In this document: positions 57,906 to 64,000 of the stretch, one piece after another | Layout of the letters: every line of letters begins with the position of its first letter | Numbering within the stretch: the stretch's first letter is position 1 | Source of the DNA: Aquabacterium olei | Lineage (GTDB): Bacteria; Pseudomonadota; Gammaproteobacteria; Burkholderiales; Burkholderiaceae_C | Direction: 5' to 3' | Assembly: GCF_003100395.1 (NCBI RefSeq) | Contig: NZ_CP029210.1 | Coordinates: 1,178,001-1,242,000, forward strand | DNA: 64,000 bases | The notes under the pieces: model-generated | What the model was told of the DNA's origin: nothing | Databases searched by the model: none | What the model saw: only the letters and a program-made list of their open reading frames with translations | Program-made: the position numbers and the translations under genes

Positions 57906-58937
57906 ATGAGCCAGGCCGTCAACCACCAGCTGCTGCTGGCCTCTCGCCCGCAAGGCGAGGTCACGCCCGACAACTTCCGCATGGTCGAAGCCCCCGTGCC
58001 CTCGGCCGACGATCTGGCCGACGGCCAGGTGCTGGTGCGCCACCATTACCTGTCGCTCGACCCGTACATGCGCGGCCGCATGAACGACAGCAAGAGCTAC
58101 GCAGAACCGCAACCGCTGGACACCGTGATGATCGGCGGCACGGTGGGTGAGGTGGTGGCCAGCAAGCACCCCAAGTTTGCCGTGGGCGACAAGGTGGTCG
58201 GCATGGGCGGCTGGCAGGAGTACAGCGTGGTCGACGCCACGGAGCGCGGCCTGCTCAACAAGGTCGACACCACCCACATTCCGCTGTCGGCTTATCTGGG
58301 CTCGGTCGGCATGCCGGGCGTCACGGCCTGGTACGGCCTCATCAAGATCATCCAGCCCAAGGCCGGCGAGACCGTGGTGGTGAGTGCCGCCAGCGGGGCC
58401 GTGGGCAGCGTGGTGGGGCAATTGGCCAAGGCGCGCGGTTGCCGTGTGGTGGGCGTGGCGGGCGGCGCCGAGAAGTGCCGCTATGTGGTCGACGAGCTGG
58501 GCTTCGACGCCTGCGTGGACTACAAGGCTAACCCCGATCCGAAGTCGTTCTACAAGGCGCTGAAGGAAGCGACGCCGAACGGCATCGACGGCTACTTCGA
58601 GAACGTGGGCGGCATGGTGCTGGACGCCGTGCTGGCGCGGATGAACGCGTTCGGCCGCATCGCGGTGTGCGGCATGATCGCCGGCTACAACGGCGAGCCC
58701 ACGCCCATGCAGAACCCGGCGCTGATTCTGGTCAACCGGCTGAAGGTGGAAGGTTTCATCGTCAGCGAGCACCCCGAGGTGTGGCCCGAGGCCATGACCG
58801 AGCTGGGTGGCATGGTGGCCACCGGCAAGATGAAGTTCCGCGAATCGGTGGCTCAGGGGCTGAGCGCCGCGCCCGAAGCCTTCATGGGCCTGCTCAAGGG
58901 CCGCAATTTCGGCAAGCAGCTGGTGAAGCTGATCTGA
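57906..58937 (+). CDS. NADP-dependent oxidoreductase, MDR superfamily (CurA/leukotriene B4 dehydrogenase type)
   Basis: 343-residue zinc-free medium-chain reductase. Motifs: SLDPYMRGRM, GMPGVTAWYGL, the nucleotide motif SAASGAVGSVVGQ and ENVGG. The group reduces C=C bonds of enones with NADPH. AAGGAG precedes the ATG. Within the beta-oxidation run it may reduce an unsaturated intermediate. Confidence 0.9.
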   Translation: MSQAVNHQLLLASRPQGEVTPDNFRMVEAPVPSADDLADGQVLVRHHYLSLDPYMRGRMNDSKSYAEPQPLDTVMIGGTVGEVVASKHPKFAVGDKVVGMGGWQEYSVVDATERGLLNKVDTTHIPLSAYLGSVGMPGVTAWYGLIKIIQPKAGETVVVSAASGAVGSVVGQLAKARGCRVVGVAGGAEKCRYVVDELGFDACVDYKANPDPKSFYKALKEATPNGIDGYFENVGGMVLDAVLARMNAFGRIAVCGMIAGYNGEPTPMQNPALILVNRLKVEGFIVSEHPEVWPEAMTELGGMVATGKMKFRESVAQGLSAAPEAFMGLLKGRNFGKQLVKLI

Positions 58938-58977
58938 GCCTGACTTTCATTGAACAACGCATCCGCAGGAGACCTAC

Positions 58978-59907
58978 ATGAGTGCATTGACCCTTCGCCC
59001 CGGCATGACGGCCGTGATCACGGGCGCCGGCAGCGGCTTCGGGCTGGAACTGGCGCGCCTGGGCGCGGAAAAGGGCCTGAACCTGGTCCTGACCGATGTG
59101 CAGCAGGACGTGCTGGACGCGGCGGTGGCCGAGCTGCGCGCCAAGGGCGTGAAGGTGGCCGCCCTGCGCGGGGACGTGTCGCGGGCCGAGGACGTGCAGG
59201 CCCTGGCCGACCTGTGCACGGAGCGTTTCGGCGCGCCGCACATCGTCATCAACAACGCTGGCGTGGCCCATGGCGGCCTGATCTGGGAGCACACCCAGCG
59301 TGACTGGGAATGGGTGCTGGGCGTCAACCTGTTCGGCGTGGTGCACGGCGTGCGCATCTTCACGCCGCTGATGCTGGAGGCGGCGCGCAAGGACCCGAGC
59401 TGGCAGGGCCACATCGTCAACGTGGCCTCGATGGCTGGCCTGCTGAACTCGCCCAACATGGGCGCGTACAACGTCAGCAAGCATGCAGTGGTCAGCCTCT
59501 CCGAGACGCTGTACCAGGATCTGGCGCTGGTCAGCGAGCAGGTGCATGCCTCGGTGCTGTGCCCTTATTTCGTGCCCACCGGCATCCACCTGTCGCACCG
59601 CAACCGCCCGGCGGAGCTGCGCAGCGAAGGCAAACCCACGCCCAGCCAGATGATTGCGCAGGCCATGAGCACCAAGGCCGTCACGTCGGGCAAGGTGACG
59701 GCGACCGACACGGCGAAACTGGTGTTCGACGCCATCGAAGCCGGGCAGTTCTACATCTACACGCACCCGCAGGCGCTGGCCATGGTGCAGACCCGTCTGG
59801 AAGATGTGATGCAGGCTCGCAACCCGACCGACCCGTTTGCCGGCCGCCCCGAGATCGGCGCGCAGCTCAAGACGGCGCTGCGCGAGGCGATGGACAAGCA
59901 GGGCTGA
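58978..59907 (+). CDS. Short-chain dehydrogenase/reductase, second copy
   Basis: 309-residue SDR: VITGAGSGFGLELA cofactor motif, DVSRAED (Asp for adenine), NNAGVAHGG, catalytic Ser in VNVASMAG and YNVSK. The C-terminus is longer than in the first SDR. Last gene of the run; converges with rapZ across 60 bases. Confidence 0.87.
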   Translation: MSALTLRPGMTAVITGAGSGFGLELARLGAEKGLNLVLTDVQQDVLDAAVAELRAKGVKVAALRGDVSRAEDVQALADLCTERFGAPHIVINNAGVAHGGLIWEHTQRDWEWVLGVNLFGVVHGVRIFTPLMLEAARKDPSWQGHIVNVASMAGLLNSPNMGAYNVSKHAVVSLSETLYQDLALVSEQVHASVLCPYFVPTGIHLSHRNRPAELRSEGKPTPSQMIAQAMSTKAVTSGKVTATDTAKLVFDAIEAGQFYIYTHPQALAMVQTRLEDVMQARNPTDPFAGRPEIGAQLKTALREAMDKQG

Positions 59908-59967
59908 GCCCGGCGACCCCGAGGGCCGGCCCGGGAGGGCCTGGCCCATGTCACGCGGGCAGATGTA

Positions 59968-60882
59968 TCAGCGGGCGTCCTGCTCGCGGTGCCGCGCCAG
60001 CACCACGCCGCGCGAGGCAAAGCGGCGCACCAGCTGCTCGACGCAGTACACCGAGCGGTGCTGCCCGCCCGTGCAGCCAATGGCCACGGTGACGTAGCTG
60101 CGCTGGTCGCCTTCCAGCGCCGGCAGCCAGCGCAGCAGGAAGGACTCGATCTGCGCAATCAGCTCGGCCGATTCGGGCTGGGCGGCCAGGTAGTCGATCA
60201 CCGGCTGGTCGCGGCCCGTCAGCGGCTTGAGCTCCTTCAGATAGAAGGGGTTGGGCAGCATGCGCACGTCGAAGACGAAGTCGGCGTCCACCGGCACACC
60301 GTGCTTGAAGGCGAACGATTCGAACACCAGCGTGAGCCGGGCCGGCGCCGCCTGCACGATGTTGCGGATCCAGGTGCGCAACTGGGCCGGGCGCAGCAAT
60401 GTCGTGTCGATCACGGTCGACACATCGCGCAGCGGGCTCAGCAACTCGCGCTCCAGGTTGATCGTGTCGATCAGGGCCTGGTCTTTCTGCGGCAGGGCGA
60501 CATCGGCCTGCTCGCCTTGCGTGGCCACATGGCCGGTGGCCTGCAAAAGGGGATGCGGCCTCCGCGTTTCCGAGAAGCGCCGCACCAGCACCTCGGTGCT
60601 GGCATCCAGGAACACCGAGCGCACGGTGTGGCCTTCGGTGCGCAACTCGCCCAGCACAGGCAGCAGCTGCGGCAGCGAGCCCGCACTGCGCACGTCCACC
60701 GACACCGCAAGCCGTCGCTGCTGTTCGGGCAGGCGTTGCTGCTCCAGGCCGACCAGGCCGCGCAGCAGTTCCGGGGGCAGGTTGTCGACGCAGAAGTAGC
60801 CTGCATCCTCGAGCGCATTGAGCGCCACGGATTTGCCCGAGCCCGAAATGCCCGTCAGCAGGACGATGTCGAGCGGTCTCAT
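59968..60882 (-). CDS. rapZ: RNase adapter protein RapZ
   Basis: 304-residue nucleotide-binding protein of the RapZ/YvcJ family, which controls small RNAs of amino-sugar synthesis in enterobacteria and binds UDP-GlcNAc or nucleotides elsewhere. Walker A GISGSGKS at 11-18; second-domain motifs [22 protein letters not shown] and [17 protein letters not shown] 60882 overlaps the recN stop by four bases. In many proteobacteria rapZ sits with hprK or ptsN; here it is third in nadK-recN-rapZ. Confidence 0.93.
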   Translation of the reverse strand: MRPLDIVLLTGISGSGKSVALNALEDAGYFCVDNLPPELLRGLVGLEQQRLPEQQRRLAVSVDVRSAGSLPQLLPVLGELRTEGHTVRSVFLDASTEVLVRRFSETRRPHPLLQATGHVATQGEQADVALPQKDQALIDTINLERELLSPLRDVSTVIDTTLLRPAQLRTWIRNIVQAAPARLTLVFESFAFKHGVPVDADFVFDVRMLPNPFYLKELKPLTGRDQPVIDYLAAQPESAELIAQIESFLLRWLPALEGDQRSYVTVAIGCTGGQHRSVYCVEQLVRRFASRGVVLARHREQDAR

Positions 60883-62624
60883 GCGGCTTCCTTGCGGCGG
60901 CGGGGGCTGGATGAGGCCGACGCAGGTGCTTCGCGGTCCTGCGTGTCCTGCTGGTGGGCGGCGTCGAGCATGGCGCGGGCATGCGCCAGACTGGTGTCGC
61001 TGACGGCCCCGCCCAGCATGCGTGCCACTTCGGCCACGCGCGGCTCGGCGCTCACCGGGCGGATGTCGCTGGTGGTCTGGCCACCCTGCAGCGACTTGGC
61101 CACCAGCAGGTGCTGGTGAGCACACGCGGCCACCTGCGCCAGGTGCGTGACGGCCAGCACCTGACGGCCGTGGCCCAGGCGTTGCATCAGCCGGCCCACG
61201 GTGTCGGCGACGGCGCCGCCCACGCCCGAGTCGATCTCGTCGAAGATCAGCGTGCCGACCTGGTCGGCATCGGCCGTGCGCTGTGTGGTGGTCACGGCAA
61301 TGGCGAGAGCCAGGCGCGACAGCTCACCACCCGAGGCCACCTTGCCCAGCGGGCGCGGGGTGCTGCCGGCGTGCCCGGCCACCAGAAACTCCACCGATTC
61401 CAGGCCGAAGGCCTGCGGCTCGGCTTGCGCGGTCAGGGCCACCTCGAAGCGGCCACCGGTCATGCCCAACTCCTGCATGGCCGCCGTGACGGCGTCGGCG
61501 AGGGCGGGTGCGGCCTGAGCGCGTTGCTTCGATACGGTGCGCGCGATCGTCAGCCACGACTGGTGAGCGCGTGCGGCGTCGCGCTCCAGCGCGTCGAGGT
61601 CGGCGGCGGCGTCCAGCTCGGCCAGCTCGGCCTTCCAGCCTTGCAACAGTTCCGGCAGCTCGGCGGGCTGGCGGCGGTAGCGGCGCGACAGGCTCATCCA
61701 GGCCGACATGCGGCCGTCGAGTTCGGCCAGGCGATCGGGGTCGAGTTCGGTGTGGTGCAGCGCGCTGTTGAGGCTGTGGGCGGCGTCCTGCAGCTGCGCC
61801 TGGGCATCGCGCAGCACCTCCAGGGCGTTGGCCAGATGGGGCTCCACGCCGGCCACGTCTTCCAGCGCATCGATGGCGCGGCTGGTGAGCGACTCGGCGC
61901 TGTCGTCGGCCTCCGAGACGGCGTCGAGCGCCAGCCGGGCGGCATCCAGAATCGCCTGGCCGTGGCTCAGGCGCTGGTGTTCCGCGTTCAGCGTGTCCCA
62001 CTCGTCGGGCTGGGGCGACAGCTTGTCGAGCTCGCCGATCTGCCATTGCAGGCGCTCGCGCTCGCGTTCCAGATCGGCCTGGCGGCTGCGGGCGTCGTCC
62101 AGGCGGCGCTGGGCGTCGCGTCGCGCGGCCCACGCCTGCTGCAGCGCGGCGGTATCGACGCCCGCCTGCGTGTCCACCAGCGCGCGCACGGCGTCGGCGC
62201 GGGTGAGGCTCTGCCAGGCGTGCTGGCCGTGGATGTCGACGAGGTGCTCGCCCAGTTCTCGCAACTGCGACACGGTGGCCGGCGCGCCGTTGATCCACGC
62301 GCGACTCTTGCCCTGCGCATCGACCACCCGCCGCAGCATCATCGGGGCACCGGGCTCGACCTCGAATCCGGCCTCTTCCAGCCAGGGGGCCAGGCGGGCG
62401 GCCAGCGCCTGGGGCAGGTCGAACTCGGCGGTGATGTCGGCCTTGGCTGCGCCTTCGCGCACCACGCCCGCATCACCGCGGCTGCCCAGCGCCAGTTGCA
62501 GCGCGTCGATCAGGATGGACTTGCCGGCACCCGTCTCGCCCGTGAGGGCCGTGAAACCGGCGCCCAGGTCGACTTCCAGTTGGGTGACGATGACGAAATC
62601 GCGCAGGCTCAGGCGGCGCAGCAT
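60879..62624 (-). CDS. recN: DNA repair protein RecN
   Basis: 581-residue SMC-like ATPase of double-strand-break repair. N-terminal Walker A GETGAGKS at 29-36, a long coiled coil in the middle, and C-terminal [13 protein letters not shown] signature with [12 protein letters not shown]alker B and VTHLAQVAA. Starts one base after nadK. Confidence 0.95.
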   Translation of the reverse strand: MLRRLSLRDFVIVTQLEVDLGAGFTALTGETGAGKSILIDALQLALGSRGDAGVVREGAAKADITAEFDLPQALAARLAPWLEEAGFEVEPGAPMMLRRVVDAQGKSRAWINGAPATVSQLRELGEHLVDIHGQHAWQSLTRADAVRALVDTQAGVDTAALQQAWAARRDAQRRLDDARSRQADLERERERLQWQIGELDKLSPQPDEWDTLNAEHQRLSHGQAILDAARLALDAVSEADDSAESLTSRAIDALEDVAGVEPHLANALEVLRDAQAQLQDAAHSLNSALHHTELDPDRLAELDGRMSAWMSLSRRYRRQPAELPELLQGWKAELAELDAAADLDALERDAARAHQSWLTIARTVSKQRAQAAPALADAVTAAMQELGMTGGRFEVALTAQAEPQAFGLESVEFLVAGHAGSTPRPLGKVASGGELSRLALAIAVTTTQRTADADQVGTLIFDEIDSGVGGAVADTVGRLMQRLGHGRQVLAVTHLAQVAACAHQHLLVAKSLQGGQTTSDIRPVSAEPRVAEVARMLGGAVSDTSLAHARAMLDAAHQQDTQDREAPASASSSPRRRKEAA

Positions 62625-62625
62625 C

Positions 62626-63528
62626 TCAACTCACTCCTTCATTCCAGCGCAGCTTGCGGCGCAGCGTGGCGTAGTAATTCCAGCCTTCCGGATGCAGGAA
62701 GCGCACCCGGTGGGGCGAGCGGCGCACCGTCACGCGGTCACCGGGCAGCAGGCTGGCCAGGCTCTGCATGTCGAAATTCATGCTCGCATCGCGCGCGGCC
62801 ACGATCTCGATCGTGACGGTGCCGGTGTCGGGCAGCACGATGGGCCGGTTCGACAGGGTGTGCGAGGCGATGGGGACGATGGTCCAGCCGCCGAGATCCG
62901 GGTGCAGGATGGGGCCGCCCGCCGACATGGCGTAGGCCGTGGACCCGGTGGGGGTCGACACGATCAAGCCGTCGGCGCGGTAGTTGGCCACGAACAGGCC
63001 GTCGACCTCGGCGCGCACCTCGACCATCGAGGCCACCGCGCCGCGGCTCACGACGATCTCGTTGATCGCGAAGCCCTCGTAGATGGTGTCGAACTCGCCC
63101 TCGCGGGTGGGGCGCAGCACGGCGCCGGCCAGCAGCACGCGCTTTTCTTCCGCGTACTGGCCGCCCAGGATCAGGGGCAGGGCGGTGGCCATGTCCTTGA
63201 GTTGGATGTCGGTGATGAAACCCAGGCGGCCCTGGTTGATGCCGATGAGCGGCACGTCGAAAGGGGCCAGTTCGCGGGCGGTGGCCAGCATGGTGCCGTC
63301 GCCACCGACCACGACGACGACGTCGCATTGGCGGCCGATCTCGCGCATGGCCAGCGACGGGTAGTCGGCCATGCCGGTGCTTTGCGCCGTTTCCTGCTCG
63401 ATCGAGACATCGAGCCCGGCGCGCACCAGGATCTGCGCGACGTCTTCGAGCACGGGCTTGATGCCGCGCGCGTGGTACTTGCCCACCAGGGCGGCGTGGT
63501 TGAAGCGGCAGGCGGGCAGGCTCGGCAT
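62626..63528 (-). CDS. nadK: NAD kinase
   Basis: 300-residue cytosolic enzyme that phosphorylates NAD to NADP. GGDGTMLA motif, INQGRLGFITD, the NE pair in AINEIVVSRG and TPTGSTAYAMSAGGP are all visible. ATG 63528; divergent from hrcA, the usual neighbour in betaproteobacteria. Confidence 0.96.
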   Translation of the reverse strand: MPSLPACRFNHAALVGKYHARGIKPVLEDVAQILVRAGLDVSIEQETAQSTGMADYPSLAMREIGRQCDVVVVVGGDGTMLATARELAPFDVPLIGINQGRLGFITDIQLKDMATALPLILGGQYAEEKRVLLAGAVLRPTREGEFDTIYEGFAINEIVVSRGAVASMVEVRAEVDGLFVANYRADGLIVSTPTGSTAYAMSAGGPILHPDLGGWTIVPIASHTLSNRPIVLPDTGTVTIEIVAARDASMNFDMQSLASLLPGDRVTVRRSPHRVRFLHPEGWNYYATLRRKLRWNEGVS

Positions 63529-63623
63529 GCGGGGAATTACACCACACGGACCATGACAAACCTGTGCTTTTCCCCAGGGCGAGGGGACCCAGCGGCGCCA
63601 CCTGCGCCTAGAATGAGGCAGCC

Positions 63624-64000
63624 ATGCTGGACGACCGTGCCAAGATTCTCCTGAAAGCGCTGGTCGAGCGCTACATCGCCGACGGGCAACCTGTGGGCTC
63701 GCGCACCCTGTCGCGCGCTTCGGGCCTCGACCTGTCTGCGGCCACCATCCGCAACGTGATGGCCGACCTGGAAGAGCTGGGCCTCATCGTCAGCCCGCAC
63801 ACCTCGGCCGGGCGGGTGCCCACGCCCCGGGGCTATCGCCTGTTCGTCGACACCATGTTGACGGCCCGTCCGCTGACGCTGGATGCGCTGTCGGCCGAAG
63901 CGGGGGAGCAGGCGCCGCACCTGCAGCCCGACCAGCCCCAGCGGGTCATTGCCAACGCGGCGCACATGCTGTCCAACCTGTCGCAGTTCGTCGGGGTGGT
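63624..64000 (+). CDS. hrcA: Heat-inducible transcriptional repressor HrcA, N-terminal part (partial)
   Basis: Open frame from ATG 63624 to the window end (125 codons, no stop), reading [21 protein letters not shown], with the winged-helix segment [16 protein letters not shown] and the HTSAGRVPT motif of HrcA. This repressor binds CIRCE at groE/dnaK operons. TAGAAT at 63609-63614 could be the -10 element. Cut by the window edge. Confidence 0.93.
   Translation, partial: MLDDRAKILLKALVERYIADGQPVGSRTLSRASGLDLSAATIRNVMADLEELGLIVSPHTSAGRVPTPRGYRLFVDTMLTARPLTLDALSAEAGEQAPHLQPDQPQRVIANAAHMLSNLSQFVGV

Overview
The window is GC-rich chromosomal DNA whose gene content and gene order (hisGDCBHAF, tatABC, petABC-sspAB, a LivKHMGF transporter paired with an acyl-CoA ligase, nadK-recN next to hrcA) point to a betaproteobacterium of the order Burkholderiales. 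The Aquabacterium/Leptothrix/Rubrivivax part of the order is a reasonable guess, but that placement is inferred from gene content only. No insertion sequence, prophage, CRISPR array or rRNA gene was found. Coding density is very high, and almost every other long open frame is an antisense shadow caused by high GC.

Left part (1-23,700), housekeeping. The histidine operon runs hisG (partial)-hisD-hisC-hisB-hisH-hisA-hisF, with a CBS-domain gene after it. The last two his genes (hisI, hisE) are not there. They lie at 14.6-15.4 kb on the opposite strand in the block hisI-hisE-tatA-tatB-tatC, with a DegS-like protease gene and nif3 beyond it. The block reads as one inverted segment that has split the his operon. 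Between hisF and this block sit a FecR/LysM protein and a CHASE2 histidine kinase. pdxA, a DUF1631 gene, petABC (cytochrome bc1), sspA, sspB and a tRNA-Thr(TGT) follow.

Middle part (23,700-36,700). A lone PEP-CTERM protein; a TolC-family outer-membrane protein with a Pcm-like methyltransferase; a TetR regulator; a histone-deacetylase-fold enzyme; a hotdog thioesterase; and an acyl-CoA ligase followed by a complete branched-chain-type ABC importer (binding protein, two permeases, two ATPases), probably for a carboxylic acid or amino acid.

Denitrification island (36,700-51,960). A plus-strand operon holds cytochrome cd1 nitrite reductase and heme d1 synthesis: nirS, a c551-type cytochrome, nirC, nirF, a fused nirD-nirL, nirG, nirH, nirJ, nirN. 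Converging on it is a minus-strand operon norC-norB-norQ-(polyferredoxin-like membrane protein)-norD followed by a Crp/Fnr regulator of Dnr type. Both nirS and norC are preceded by the same palindrome, TTGAA-N4-TTCAA, so nitrite is converted to NO and N2O under one regulator. nirE, nitrate reductase and nitrous oxide reductase genes are not in the window.

Right part (52,100-64,000). A seven-gene plus-strand run encodes beta-oxidation-type enzymes (enoyl-CoA hydratase/3-hydroxyacyl-CoA dehydrogenase fusion, a long acyl-CoA dehydrogenase, a Dabb protein, two SDRs, a hotdog thioesterase, an MDR oxidoreductase). It converges on nadK-recN-rapZ, and a divergent, truncated hrcA ends the window.
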